From Nostoc sp. CHAB 5834 (GTDB lineage Bacteria; Cyanobacteriota; Cyanobacteriia; Cyanobacteriales; Nostocaceae), in contig JAIVFU010000029.1 of assembly GCA_020829485.1 (NCBI GenBank), positions 1 through 64,000 of the forward strand: DNA of 64,000 nucleotides. Direction: 5' to 3'. The translations under genes were made by a program, and so were the position numbers. Below are positions 43,468 to 54,446 of the stretch, one piece after another. A model generated the notes under the pieces. It made no database searches, was not told the origin of the DNA, and saw only the letters and a list, made by a program, of their open reading frames with translations. Positions within the stretch are counted from its first letter, which is position 1, and each line of letters starts with the position of its first letter.

Positions 43468-43782
43468 CTTTGAACTCCATTAATGAGTCTTTGAACTCCG
43501 TTAATGAGGCTTTTAGCTCCGTTAATGAGGCTTTGAACTCCGTTAATGAGTCTTTTAGCTCCATTAATGAGGCTTTTAGCTCCATTAATGAGGCTTTTAG
43601 CTCCGTTAATGAGGCTTTTAGCTCCGTTAATGAGGCTTTTAGCTCCGTTAATGAGGCTTTTAGCTCCGTTAATGAGGCTTTTAGCTCCATTAATGAGGCT
43701 TTTAGCTCCGTTAATGAGGCTTTTAGCTCCGTTCACGAGTCTTTGAACTCCGTTAATGAGTCTTTTAGCTCCATTTTCAGCT
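43468..43782. repeat. 21-bp minisatellite, 14 full copies plus one partial
   Basis: The unit is CTTTTAGCTCCGTTAATGAGG with variants at TTAG/TGAA, CCG/CCA and the last base. The copies are in exact 21-bp register. Four of six frames are open through it, giving heptapeptide repeats (SSVNEAF and LLAPLMR on plus; KASLTEL and INGAKSL on minus). None has a convincing start, so I treat it as non-coding. Confidence 0.92.
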
Positions 43783-44102
43783 TGACTGAGCTATTCCTCT
43801 CTAAATAATCCACAATTAAGCTCGCCGCCGCCTGAAATTGTTGAACAGGGAACGCAGGCAATTTTGACCTATCATCGAGCCAGATTAGAAGTTAAAGGGT
43901 AATATCTTTGTAAGCTGCTAGTAGTTAGCTCGTAACAGGATTATTGCAGGGATTATAAAAGTATATTTGACTAGAATTAAGGTGTTATAGCGATTATTAT
44001 TTGGATACCATAAGCGGTAGGGACGTACAGTGGTGCGCCTCTACGAAGGACAGGCAAGTTTAGCTATAAGTTAATATCTACCGTTTTACGGCTATTAGAA
44101 AC

Positions 44103-44981
44103 ATGAGGTTTAAAGACTGGGCGACTAGGGTGCTACTAATCTCGCTGATGTTCATGGCTTTAATTGTAGTGCTGCTAATTGGACGAGCTACAAAGTTACA
44201 AAATAATCCGGCAATATCCAATACATCCAATCCACAGATTACAGCCTGGAGTCAATATCCCCAAGCTCAATTCCAATCAGCGAAAGAGCCAGAGAAGAAA
44301 TCTCAAAATGTTATCAAGTCCCCAGTCAAGATTAACAAGCCTGTAGCAAGGTACGTAACCACTCAAGCTTTTGCACAGTACAGACCTAATTATCAAGTTG
44401 TTTCAGTTAACCCAACTAACTATGGAGAACGATACACCCAAGATGTTAACGGCGTTATTGTCAACAATCAACCAATTATCGTCCTCCATGAAACTGGTTA
44501 TTCTGCTTCTAGCGCCATTAATTTTTTTCAAGTAGCCCATGACGATGAAAGTGTGCAAGCAAGTTACCACGCTTTAATCAAGTTAGACGGAACGGTGGTT
44601 TATCTAGTACCGCCAGATAAGCGGGCTTTTGGTGCAGCTAACTCAGTATTTGAAACTCCAGAGGGTGTGGAAACTGTGCAGACTAATCCGAATTTGCCTG
44701 CGTCTGTGAATAATTTTGCCTATCACGTTTCTTTGGAAACACCGCCAGATGGTTATGACGGTAGCAGCCAACAAACTCATAGCGGCTATACAGAGGCTCA
44801 ATATAATTCTCTTGCTTGGTTAATTGCTCAAAGTCAAGTCCCAGACGATCGCATCACTACCCACAAGCTAGTAGATCGTTCAAGTCAAAAAGTTGACCCG
44901 ATAAATTTTGATGGTAATAAATTTCTGGACTTACTTAATACTTATCGTCAGGTCAGATCAATATATAGAGTAAGTAAATAA
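44103..44981 (+). CDS. N-acetylmuramoyl-L-alanine amidase (Amidase_2), membrane anchored
   Basis: 292-aa peptidoglycan amidase. A membrane anchor or signal sequence lies at residues 9-28 (VLLISLMFMALIVVLLIGR). A low-complexity linker follows, then the zinc amidase domain with IIVLHETG (first His ligand), QASYHALIKLDGTVV (second), NFAYHVSLE and ITTHKLVDRSSQKVDP (late His and Asp). It should cut stem peptides from glycan strands in the periplasm. It stands alone, with a GTGTGTTACGC-type hairpin 5 bp after the stop as a likely terminator. Confidence 0.92.
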   Translation: MRFKDWATRVLLISLMFMALIVVLLIGRATKLQNNPAISNTSNPQITAWSQYPQAQFQSAKEPEKKSQNVIKSPVKINKPVARYVTTQAFAQYRPNYQVVSVNPTNYGERYTQDVNGVIVNNQPIIVLHETGYSASSAINFFQVAHDDESVQASYHALIKLDGTVVYLVPPDKRAFGAANSVFETPEGVETVQTNPNLPASVNNFAYHVSLETPPDGYDGSSQQTHSGYTEAQYNSLAWLIAQSQVPDDRITTHKLVDRSSQKVDPINFDGNKFLDLLNTYRQVRSIYRVSK

Positions 44982-44986
44982 AAAAT

Positions 44987-45015
44987 GGTGTGTTACGCTT
45001 TTGCGTTAACACACC
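44987..45015 (+). terminator. hairpin after the amidase gene
   Basis: GGTGTGTTACGC, loop TTTT, GCGTTAACACACC pair with one bulge, directly after the stop codon. There is no long U-run. It belongs to a dispersed repeat type. Confidence 0.5.
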
Positions 45016-45072
45016 CGACAAAATTTATTCAACTAAGCTAAACCTCATCTAAGTTGAGAACCGTAGTTTTTG

Positions 45073-45175
45073 CCCTCACCCTAAATCCCTCTCCCAGATA
45101 TGGGAGAGGGACTTTGAAATTCTGGCTCCCCGAATCCCAGATTTGGGGGATAGGTTGGGGGATGAGGGCAAATCC
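45073..45175. repeat. GCCCTCACCCTAAATCCC dispersed repeat
   Basis: A GCCCTCACC...GGATGAGGGC hairpin element with nested CTCTCCCA/TGGGAGAG stem. Nearly the same interior fills the MITE at 61763-61907. Confidence 0.65.
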
Positions 45176-45217
45176 TTTTCATCACCGAAGAACTACAGGT
45201 TTCAAGATAGACGCGGT

Positions 45218-46930
45218 TTATTTACTAAAGCTATAAATTTGCTGTGTCTTCAGGCGATCGCTAATCGATGAAGGCAGTGTACCATCTGAGTATGTCTGTC
45301 GATCCAGTTGGACTTGTAAATTACTCAAGGGATCGCAACCAGAAGAAATCAGAAATTCTAGTTTCTGGATGTAAGGCAAAGTTGCTAGGTTGTCCAGAAT
45401 TTGGAAGATTGCCTGTATATAAGGATGACCACTTTGGCTATACCAATCGCAGCTAGCAACTTTTGCTTGATCAAAACCCAAGTGTACTGTTAAAGATGGC
45501 TCGTCAAATATAGCGATCGCTAAGGGACGCGCTTCTTCCTGCAACAATAAATCATTAGTTTTCGCTAAGTGTCGCAGTTTTTCCAGGCGTTCATAACGTT
45601 CTGTCACAGCTTCCGGGTCATCTTGCCAATGGATTGCTACTGTTACCAAATAAGTCTGTAACAGCATGTGACCCAACTTTTTCGCCTTTGTCGCCAGGTA
45701 ATAGGAATTGTAGTCATTGGCCTCAATTAATAATGGAACGCGATCGACTACTTCCATCCCATAGCCCTTAACTCCAGCAATTTTACGGGGGTTATTAGTA
45801 ATCAAGCGTATCTTTTTAATCCCCAAATCCATCAGCATTTGTGCCCCCATGCCGTAATCTCGCAAGTCGGCAGGAAATCCTAAACGCTCGTTTGCTTCTA
45901 CTGTATCCAGTCCCATATCCTGCAACGAGTAGGCTTTCAGCTTGTTAATCAAGCCGATTCCCCGTCCTTCTTGGCGTAGGTATACAACTACACCTTGACC
46001 CGCAGACTCAATCATTTTCAGTGCAGCTTGTAACTGCATTCGACAGTCGCAGCGCAAGGAACCCAAAGCGTCACCAGTTAAGCATTCTGAGTGCATCCGC
46101 ACCATTACTGCTTCATCTTTGAAGTTAGCTGGATCGCCTTTGACAATTGCAACGTGTTCTGTGTTATCGAGGGTATGACGGTAGGCGTAAATTTCAAACT
46201 GGCCAAATTGACTAGGCAGCTTAGTAATCACCTCACGATACACGAGGCGATCGTGTTGTAGGCGATAACTGATTAAATCCGCAATACTAATGATTTTTAA
46301 ATTGTGACGTTTCGCATATTCGACTAACTGCTGCAACCGCGCCATTGAACCATCGGAGTTTTGAATTTCACAAATTACTCCTGCTGGGTATAGTCCTGCT
46401 AGTCGGGCTAAGTCCACAGCCGCTTCCGTATGTCCTGCGCGTTTGAGTACGCCTCCTTCTTTAGCCCGAATCGGGAAAATATGACCAGGACGACGTAAAT
46501 CAGTAGGTTTGGTGGCTGGGTTGAGAGTAACTTGAATAGTGCGGGCGCGGTCTTCGGCTGAGATGCCTGTGGTTACACCCAATTCTGGGCCAGCATCAAT
46601 ACTTACAGTGAAGGCAGTTTGGTTAGTATCTGTAATGTTGCTTACCATCAAGGGTAAGTCTAGCTCGTCTAGGCGATCGCCTGTCATTGCCAAACAAATC
46701 AGCCCTCTAGCTTCCACCGCCATGAAATTAATCATGTCGGGTGTGGCAAATTGGGCGGCACAAATTAAGTCGCCTTCATTTTCTCTATTTTCATCATCTA
46801 CCACTACAATGACGCGACCAGCTTTTAGGTCTGCTAAGGCGGCATCAATCGAATCAAATTTAAAAGCTTGGTTAGTATTAGGCTGTGACACAGAAAGATT
46901 TCCAGCTACCAACGTAAATTTTTTTAACAA
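45218..46930 (-). CDS. ribBA: bifunctional riboflavin biosynthesis protein RibBA with C-terminal extension
   Basis: 570-aa fusion of 3,4-dihydroxy-2-butanone-4-phosphate synthase and GTP cyclohydrolase II, the two entry enzymes of riboflavin synthesis. RibB motifs are [14 protein letters not shown] near residue 40 and RPGHIFPI near 145. RibA motifs are [16 protein letters not shown] near 277, with zinc Cys in SLRCDCR, and [10 protein letters not shown] near 318. Residues from about 415 on form an extra domain of about 155 aa with no recognised motif, known in cyanobacterial RibBA. The ATG is taken at 46930. The first 20 residues are variable. Confidence 0.96.
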   Translation of the reverse strand: MLKKFTLVAGNLSVSQPNTNQAFKFDSIDAALADLKAGRVIVVVDDENRENEGDLICAAQFATPDMINFMAVEARGLICLAMTGDRLDELDLPLMVSNITDTNQTAFTVSIDAGPELGVTTGISAEDRARTIQVTLNPATKPTDLRRPGHIFPIRAKEGGVLKRAGHTEAAVDLARLAGLYPAGVICEIQNSDGSMARLQQLVEYAKRHNLKIISIADLISYRLQHDRLVYREVITKLPSQFGQFEIYAYRHTLDNTEHVAIVKGDPANFKDEAVMVRMHSECLTGDALGSLRCDCRMQLQAALKMIESAGQGVVVYLRQEGRGIGLINKLKAYSLQDMGLDTVEANERLGFPADLRDYGMGAQMLMDLGIKKIRLITNNPRKIAGVKGYGMEVVDRVPLLIEANDYNSYYLATKAKKLGHMLLQTYLVTVAIHWQDDPEAVTERYERLEKLRHLAKTNDLLLQEEARPLAIAIFDEPSLTVHLGFDQAKVASCDWYSQSGHPYIQAIFQILDNLATLPYIQKLEFLISSGCDPLSNLQVQLDRQTYSDGTLPSSISDRLKTQQIYSFSK

Positions 46931-47205
46931 TTTCTTCTTTTAGATTGTAGCTCCTTTATAAGGCAGAGGAGTAGACTAGCAATGATTTGATAACCTAGCA
47001 AAAATTTTTGCCCTTAAAAAGGATGAACATGACAAGGGAGACAAGAGAGACAAATAAAATATTTGACAATTTCGCCCCTTTACTCCTTCCCGGCATTGGA
47101 AAAAACTAGAGGGGTTTCAGCTGTTTTGTACGCTGTGCGTCTAGTCGCTGATATTGTTGATAGCTGATAACAAATTCACCATTCATGGGATAAGGATTTC
47201 AGATC

Positions 47206-48264
47206 ATGGGCAAATTTAGACGCGTACCCGTTGGGATTGTTGGCGCGTCGGGTTATGGCGGAGTACAGTTAGTACGGCTACTGATGGATCATCCAGAAGT
47301 CGAACTGGTTTATTTAGGCGGTGAGAGCAGTATCGGAAAATCCTTTGGGGATCTCTACCCGCATCTGGCTCATGCAACTAACCTACTAATAGAACCAGTA
47401 AAACCAGAAATAATTGCTCACCGATGTGAAGTAGTTTTCCTGTCTTTACCAAATGGTCTAGCTTGCCAAATAGCGCCTAAACTGTTGGAAAAAGGATGTA
47501 AAGTACTAGATTTGAGTGCAGACTATCGGTTTAGTAATTTGACAACTTATACAAATTGGTATGGCATTGAGAGAAGCGATCGCACAATTGCAGCTACAGC
47601 AGTTTATGGATTACCAGAACTTTATCGCGATCGCATTGCCGAAGCTCAACTCGTTGGCTGTCCTGGTTCCTATCCCACCGCTAGTCTTCTTGCACTTTCG
47701 CCACTTTTAAAGCAAGGTTTAATCCTGCCAGAAACAGCTATTATTGATGCCAAGTCTGGTACATCTAGCAGTGGACGGCAGCCTCAAACTAACTTATTAC
47801 TAGCTGAAGCAGATAATTCCATCGCAGCTTACAATATCGGCCGTCACCGTCATACCCCAGAAATTGAGCAAATTTGCAGTGACTTAGCTGGTCACGAACT
47901 CATGATCCAATTTACACCCCACCTTATCCCAATGGTGCGCGGTATTTTGGCAACGGTATATGCCACAATGAGCGATCCTGGTCTAGTGCGAGATGATTTA
48001 ATCACAATTTTCTCAGCATTCTACCGCAACTCTCCTTGGGTGAGAGTCTGCGGTAGCGGCGTTTACCCCCAAACCAAATGGGCAAGTGGTAGTAATCTTT
48101 GTTATATCGGTGTAGAAGTTGACCCGCGCACAGGTCGCGTAATTGTCATGTCAGCAATTGACAATCTAATTAAAGGACAGGCGGGCCAAGCGATTCAGTG
48201 TCTAAACCTGATGATGGGCTGGGATGAAACTTTGGGGTTGCCGAAGTTGGGGTTTTATCCTTAA
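47206..48264 (+). CDS. argC: N-acetyl-gamma-glutamyl-phosphate reductase
   Basis: ArgC makes N-acetylglutamate semialdehyde with NADPH in arginine synthesis. It is 352 aa, the usual size. The nucleotide-binding loop [17 protein letters not shown] is near residue 10, the active-site Cys is in VGCPGSYPT near 152, and HRHTPEIEQ carries the catalytic His near 220. The late block is [14 protein letters not shown]. It is divergent from ribBA across 275 bp and convergent with eno. Confidence 0.97.
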   Translation: MGKFRRVPVGIVGASGYGGVQLVRLLMDHPEVELVYLGGESSIGKSFGDLYPHLAHATNLLIEPVKPEIIAHRCEVVFLSLPNGLACQIAPKLLEKGCKVLDLSADYRFSNLTTYTNWYGIERSDRTIAATAVYGLPELYRDRIAEAQLVGCPGSYPTASLLALSPLLKQGLILPETAIIDAKSGTSSSGRQPQTNLLLAEADNSIAAYNIGRHRHTPEIEQICSDLAGHELMIQFTPHLIPMVRGILATVYATMSDPGLVRDDLITIFSAFYRNSPWVRVCGSGVYPQTKWASGSNLCYIGVEVDPRTGRVIVMSAIDNLIKGQAGQAIQCLNLMMGWDETLGLPKLGFYP

Positions 48265-48338
48265 TTAGGGGAAAGGGGATAGGGTACAGGGGACAGAATA
48301 TCTCTGTAACCTATCACCTGTAACCTATTCCCTATTTT

Positions 48339-49652
<1,314 letters not shown>

Positions 49653-49882
49653 TTACGCATACAGTCCATTTGCCTAACCCAATCGTTAGCATAGGCGGTT
49701 AAGAGACTTTATTGGCTGAGATTAAAGAAGATTTCCACTATATAGATAGGGATCAAGCCAAAAATGGGTAAGAGAATGTTTATCCTGTCTTTTTCCTTGA
49801 TCGCATTTCTACCTTCAGACTTTGAGCTAGGTAAAATATTGGCAGAGAATAACACTAAATCAATTACAGAGAAAAGGTCAAT

Positions 49883-50317
49883 ATGCGATTACTACATACA
49901 ATGCTACGGGTGGGCAACCTTGAAGAATCCTTAAAGTTCTACTGTGAAGTTCTAGGAATGAAATTACTGCGTCGAAAAGATTATCCAGGGGGAGAATTTA
50001 CCCTGGCTTTTGTTGGCTACGGCGACGAAAGCGACAACTCAGTGATCGAACTAACCTACAACTGGGGGGTAGAAAAGTACGACTTGGGTAATGCTTATGG
50101 TCACATTGCCCTTGGTGTTGATGATATTTACGCTACGTGTGAGGAAATCCGCAATCAGGGCGGTAAAGTCGTGCGCGAACCAGGGCCGATGAAACATGGT
50201 TCGACAGTAATTGCTTTTGTGGAAGATCCAGATGGGTATAAAATTGAACTGATTCAACTGGTCACTCAAGGTTCACCAGTCAAACAGGAATCGCAAGAGC
50301 AACTTGTGAGTCAGTAA
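49883..50317 (+). CDS. gloA: lactoylglutathione lyase (glyoxalase I)
   Basis: 144-aa metal-dependent glyoxalase I, which converts the methylglyoxal-glutathione adduct to lactoylglutathione. Motifs are [20 protein letters not shown] (metal His), [12 protein letters not shown] (Glu), [12 protein letters not shown] (second His) and [15 protein letters not shown] (last Glu). The four metal ligands are all present. The C-terminal tail ([16 protein letters not shown]) is variable. AAAGG precedes the ATG. It sits upstream of a 1-kb repeat-filled gap. Confidence 0.95.
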   Translation: MRLLHTMLRVGNLEESLKFYCEVLGMKLLRRKDYPGGEFTLAFVGYGDESDNSVIELTYNWGVEKYDLGNAYGHIALGVDDIYATCEEIRNQGGKVVREPGPMKHGSTVIAFVEDPDGYKIELIQLVTQGSPVKQESQEQLVSQ

Positions 50318-50357
50318 TTCTTTTTTGCAATAGTCAAGGTGTCGCATTGTCCAACAT

Positions 50358-50626
50358 CCCGCCCAGAACTTAAGTTCTGGGCTAATAGCTGAAGTCCACT
50401 TAAGTGGACTGAAATTTTCCCTACAGCAGATTGCGCTCTAATCCAATACACGTAGAGACGTAGCACTGCTACGTCTCTACAAGGTTTTGGGTTTTATGTA
50501 TGTACTTCATTTACCTGAAATCTGCTGTAACACAAAGAGTTTAGCCATTAAAATCGCTTAAAATCTTATATTTAGTCCTCTTGAGAGGACTTTAGCTATT
50601 AGCCTCGGAATTTATTCCCAGGCGGG
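50358..50626. repeat. paired two-hairpin dispersed element, copy D, split by a nested insertion
   Basis: One unit runs CCCGCC, AGAACTTAAGTTCT hairpin, GGCTAATAGCT, stem AGTCCACTTAAGTGGACT (50393-50410). The other has stem AGTCCTCTTGAGAGGACT (50574-50591), TTTAGCTATTAGCC and an end GGCGGG (50621-50626). Between them a 108-bp element with TACAGCAGATT / AATCTGCTGTA ends (50422-50529) has inserted. Confidence 0.8.
50422..50529. mobile_element. MITE-like element with TACAGCAGATT ends, nested in copy D
   Basis: 108 bp with 11-bp inverted ends. Inside, GTAGAGACGTAGCA and TGCTACGTCTCTAC (50452-50480) form a perfect 14-bp stem around one base. No ORF. Confidence 0.65.
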
Positions 50627-50666
50627 TTAACAACGAAGCGGAAGATTTATTTGATGTTGGTAATGA

Positions 50667-50806
50667 TATAGCGGTTCTCGCTTGGGTGCAGCACAGTTTT
50701 GACCTCACTTCCTTTAAGGAGAGAGGCTTTGAATCTTACTCCCCAACGCTAGAAGGGAAGGGGCTGGGGGTTAGGTCTGTATTCCATGCAATTGGGAACC
50801 GCTATA
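50667..50806. mobile_element. MITE-like element with TATAGCGGTTC ends
   Basis: 140 bp bounded by TATAGCGGTTC and GAACCGCTATA, with a CTTCCTTTAAGGAGAG-rich interior. A solo end lies at 14649. Confidence 0.65.
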
Positions 50807-51316
50807 AGCCTTAAAAAGGAGCAAATTAAGCCACTCAATAAAGTTGTAGAAAAATCCACACCGATGCCTTGAAAAGTTGAGCTACATCTGGGGAGATTGA
50901 TTCTTGCTACACACTGGTATCTCATGCAGGTAAACCCGGAAGCACGAGACTTTTCGCTTTTGGCCTCGGTTTTTTAGGCGGGTTAGGGGATCTCATCTGC
51001 GTAAATCCTATTAGTATTATCGCTATCCTATCGTTGATGAACAACACTAATAGCTTAGGTCTAGCCCGTCGTAGAGATTGCTGCAATATTACCATTTGGT
51101 AAAGTCCGTTCAGAACAGTGTTTTCGTTTTAAATTAGGAAATAGGTAATGGATTAAACTATCACCAATTACCAATCCAAAATTGCCAATGGAGATACACG
51201 CGGATATACGCCCAGAATGTTTGGATAATTAGGGACTAGGGAACATTCCAATACCCAGTCCCCAATCCCCAGTCCCCAAGCCCTAAACTAAAAATCAAAA
51301 TTCCAAAATTATAAAG
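50807..51316. promoter_or_regulatory. clpB upstream region
   Basis: 510 bp with no ORF. A CCCCAGT/CCCCAAT heptamer run lies at about 51258-51285. No CIRCE operator (TTAGCACTC...GAGTGCTAA) is present, so the heat control of clpB, if any, is of another type. Confidence 0.4.
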
Positions 51317-53986
51317 ATGCAACCTACAGATCCAAATAAATTTACTGATAAAGCCTGGGAAGGAATTGTTAAATCTCAGGATATAGTTCGTGCTTATCAA
51401 CAACAGCAGCTAGATGTTGAACATTTAATTATTGCCCTGTTAGAAGAACCCACTAGTCTAGCAATACGTATCCTGGCTCGATCTGAAGTCGATCCAATCC
51501 GCTTTCAACAGCAGTTAGAAGCCTTTATCCAACGTCAGCCGAAAGTTGGTAAAAGCGATCAACTCTACCTTAGCCGGAGTTTAGATGTTTTACTAGACCG
51601 AGCCGAGGAAGCTAAAACCAGGATGAAAGATTCCTACATTTCGGTGGAACACATACTTTTGGCCTTTGCTGAAGACGATCGCGTTGGACGAAAGATACTC
51701 AAAGGCTTTGGTGCGGATGCAGCTAAACTAGAAGCTGCTATCAAAACCATTCGCGGTAGCCAAAAGGTGACAGATCAAAGCCCAGAATCGCGTTATGAAG
51801 CCTTACAAAAATTTGGCAGAGATTTGACAGAACAGGCAAAAGCTGGAAAACTCGACCCAGTGATTGGGCGGGATGACGAAATTCGCCGGGTAATTCAAGT
51901 CTTGTCTCGTCGTAGCAAAAATAACCCTGTATTGATTGGTGAACCTGGGGTAGGTAAAACTGCGATCGCAGAAGCTTTAGCACAACGAATGGTTAACGGT
52001 GACGTTCCCGAATCCCTAAAAAACCGCCAACTCATATCTTTAGATATGGGTAGTTTGATTGCTGGGGCAAAATATCGGGGTGAATTTGAAGACCGTCTAA
52101 AATCTGTTCTCCGGGAAGTTACGGAATCTAATGGTCAAATTGTCCTGTTTATTGACGAATTGCATACCGTAGTCGGCACAGGTTCCAATCAACAAGGAGC
52201 AATGGATGCCGGAAATCTGCTCAAACCAATGCTGGCGCGGGGAGAACTGCGTTGTATTGGTGCTACTACCCTCGACGAGTTCCGCAAACACATTGAGAAA
52301 GACGCTGCCCTAGAACGCCGCTTTCAGCAAGTATTTGTCGATCAGCCAAGTGTGGAAAATACTATTTCCATTCTCCGGGGATTAAAAGAACGCTACGAAG
52401 TGCATCACAACGTCAAAATTTCTGATTCGGCGTTGGTAGCAGCGGCAACCCTGTCAGCGCGTTACATTAGCGATCGCTTCTTACCAGATAAAGCCATTGA
52501 CTTGGTAGATGAGGCCGCAGCACAGTTAAAAATGGAGATTACCTCCAAACCAGCCGAGTTGGAAACCATTGATCGCCGCCTCATGCAGTTAGAAATGGAA
52601 AAGCTGTCATTAGCTGGCGAAGAAAAGGGTACTCCCCAAACAAAAGAACGTTTGGAGCGAATTGAGCAAGAAATTGCCAATTTAACGGAGAAACAACTAA
52701 TATTTAATGAGCAATGGCAAGGTGAAAAGCAGATACTGGAGGCTATAAGCGCCTTAAAGAAAGAAGAAGATGCGCTGCGAGTGCAAATCGAACAGGCGGA
52801 ACGTGCTTATGACTTGAATAAAGCTGCCCAACTGAAATATGGCAAATTAGAAGGAGTACAACGCGATCGCGAAGCCAAAGAAGCGAACCTTTTAGAAATT
52901 CAAAACCAAGGTTCCACCTTACTGCGAGAACAAGTCACCGAAGCCGATATTGCCGAAATCGTCGCCAAATGGACAGGAATCCCCGTCAATCGCCTGTTGG
53001 AATCAGAACGGCAAAAATTACTGCAATTAGAAAGTCATTTACATCAACGAGTCATTGGGCAAGAAGAGGCTGTAGAAGCAGTAGCCGCCGCAATTCGCCG
53101 CGCCCGTGCGGGGATGAAAGATCCCTCTCGTCCCATTGGTTCATTTTTGTTCATGGGGCCCACAGGTGTGGGTAAAACCGAACTCGCCCGTGCTTTAGCT
53201 CAGTTTCTCTTTGATTCTGATGATGCATTGGTGCGCTTAGATATGTCTGAGTATATGGAAAAACACTCAGTTTCTCGGTTAGTGGGAGCGCCTCCAGGAT
53301 ACGTAGGCTATGAAGAAGGCGGTCAACTTTCCGAGGCGGTTCGCCGCCGTCCTTACTCAGTGGTGCTGTTGGATGAAGTCGAAAAGGCGCACCCCGATGT
53401 GTTCAATATTTTATTGCAGGTGTTAGACGATGGGAGAATTACTGACTCTCAGGGGAGGACGGTAGATTTTCGCAACAGCGTTATTGTGATGACCAGTAAC
53501 ATTGGTAGCGAACATATCTTAGATGTATCTGGTGATGATTCCAAGTATGAAACGATGCAAAAGCGAGTAATGGAAAACTTGCGATCGCATTTCCGCCCAG
53601 AATTTCTCAACCGCGTCGATGACATTATTCTCTTCCATACCTTAAATCGCACCGAAATGCGACAGATCATCCGTATTCAACTCAAGCGGGTAGAAAAGCT
53701 CCTTCGTGAGCAAAAAATCTTCTTTGAGATATCCCAATCTGCCTGTGATTACCTTGTTGAATCAGGCTACGACCCAGTTTACGGTGCCCGTCCACTCAAA
53801 CGGGCAATTCAGCGAGAAGTAGAAAACCCCCTCGCCACCAAGTTATTGGAAAATACTTTTATCTCTGGAGACACGATTATCATTGATAAAAATGAAAATG
53901 GTTTGTCTTTTAGCAAAAAAGTGCTGGTGAAGGTGTCAGTGCCGCAAACTACTGTCAAGTTGGTTAAGTCAGCACCAGAATCGTAA
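51317..53986 (+). CDS. clpB: ATP-dependent disaggregase ClpB
   Basis: 889-aa Hsp100 that pulls polypeptides from aggregates together with DnaK. The N domain (about 1-150, [20 protein letters not shown]) is followed by AAA+ module 1 with GEPGVGKT near 208 and LFIDELH near 278. The coiled-coil M domain spans about 400-530 and contains [15 protein letters not shown]. Module 2 has GPTGVGKT near 613 and [13 protein letters not shown] near 683. There is no IGF/L ClpP-docking loop, so it is a chaperone and not a protease subunit. Nostoc genomes usually have two clpB genes. A decayed partial copy lies inverted at 37754-38169. Confidence 0.97.
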   Translation: MQPTDPNKFTDKAWEGIVKSQDIVRAYQQQQLDVEHLIIALLEEPTSLAIRILARSEVDPIRFQQQLEAFIQRQPKVGKSDQLYLSRSLDVLLDRAEEAKTRMKDSYISVEHILLAFAEDDRVGRKILKGFGADAAKLEAAIKTIRGSQKVTDQSPESRYEALQKFGRDLTEQAKAGKLDPVIGRDDEIRRVIQVLSRRSKNNPVLIGEPGVGKTAIAEALAQRMVNGDVPESLKNRQLISLDMGSLIAGAKYRGEFEDRLKSVLREVTESNGQIVLFIDELHTVVGTGSNQQGAMDAGNLLKPMLARGELRCIGATTLDEFRKHIEKDAALERRFQQVFVDQPSVENTISILRGLKERYEVHHNVKISDSALVAAATLSARYISDRFLPDKAIDLVDEAAAQLKMEITSKPAELETIDRRLMQLEMEKLSLAGEEKGTPQTKERLERIEQEIANLTEKQLIFNEQWQGEKQILEAISALKKEEDALRVQIEQAERAYDLNKAAQLKYGKLEGVQRDREAKEANLLEIQNQGSTLLREQVTEADIAEIVAKWTGIPVNRLLESERQKLLQLESHLHQRVIGQEEAVEAVAAAIRRARAGMKDPSRPIGSFLFMGPTGVGKTELARALAQFLFDSDDALVRLDMSEYMEKHSVSRLVGAPPGYVGYEEGGQLSEAVRRRPYSVVLLDEVEKAHPDVFNILLQVLDDGRITDSQGRTVDFRNSVIVMTSNIGSEHILDVSGDDSKYETMQKRVMENLRSHFRPEFLNRVDDIILFHTLNRTEMRQIIRIQLKRVEKLLREQKIFFEISQSACDYLVESGYDPVYGARPLKRAIQREVENPLATKLLENTFISGDTIIIDKNENGLSFSKKVLVKVSVPQTTVKLVKSAPES

Positions 53987-54017
53987 AACTTAATACACCG
54001 TCAATAAGATGTAAATA

Positions 54018-54074
54018 AAACTAGATCGCCCTATTTTTCTGATTCGTCAGGTGAGAATGGGCGATCTAGTTTGT
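54018..54074 (+). terminator. long stem after clpB
   Basis: AAACTAGATCGCCC and GGGCGATCTAGTTT are a perfect 14-bp inverted repeat with a loop of about 28 nt, just past the clpB stop. Part of this region is also present, inverted, in the clpB remnant at 37754-37806. Confidence 0.55.
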
Positions 54075-54446
54075 ATTCGAGTACAGATATTACTGGGTAA
54101 TAGGCTTGGACTGATACCATTTCACTTTAATAATGATACAAATACGCTCTTTTGGAGGCTTGTCTTTGCCCATTGGTGTCAACTTAAGCAAAAATGCTGT
54201 CCCACAGGCCTTTTACCCCCCTTAATCCCCCCTTGGAAAGGGGGAAAAAGAAATCCAGTTCCCTCCCCTTTACAAGGGGAGGGTTAGGGTGGGGTGACGA
54301 ATTGCAACAGTAGTTTATACAGCATTTCTGCTTGATAGTAGTGAAATCCGAATAAAATAAAGAGGCATTCCTGACCTCAAAATAATTGAGAATCGCGGAA
54401 AATTGATCTTCAGAATTATTTCTGCAACTAAAACAGGCGCATAACC
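54075..54446. other. repeat-bearing gap before htpG
   Basis: Contains a solo CATTGGTGTCAACTTAA end (54171-54187) of the two-hairpin element family, and a CCCCTTAATCCCCCCTTGG / CCCCTTTACAAGGGG repeat at about 54220-54290. The htpG promoter should be in 54300-54440. No CIRCE site is seen. Confidence 0.45.

Noticed and set aside
43468..43782. Possible CRISPR array
   Set aside because: The 21-bp units are directly adjacent with no unique spacers, and no cas genes are in the window.
43307..43808. Four overlapping repeat-encoded ORFs as genes
   Set aside because: They exist only because a stop-free 21-bp unit is repeated. Starts lie inside the array or have no ribosome binding site.
50807..54446. 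CIRCE heat-shock operators for clpB and htpG
   Set aside because: No TTAGCACTC...GAGTGCTAA in either upstream region.
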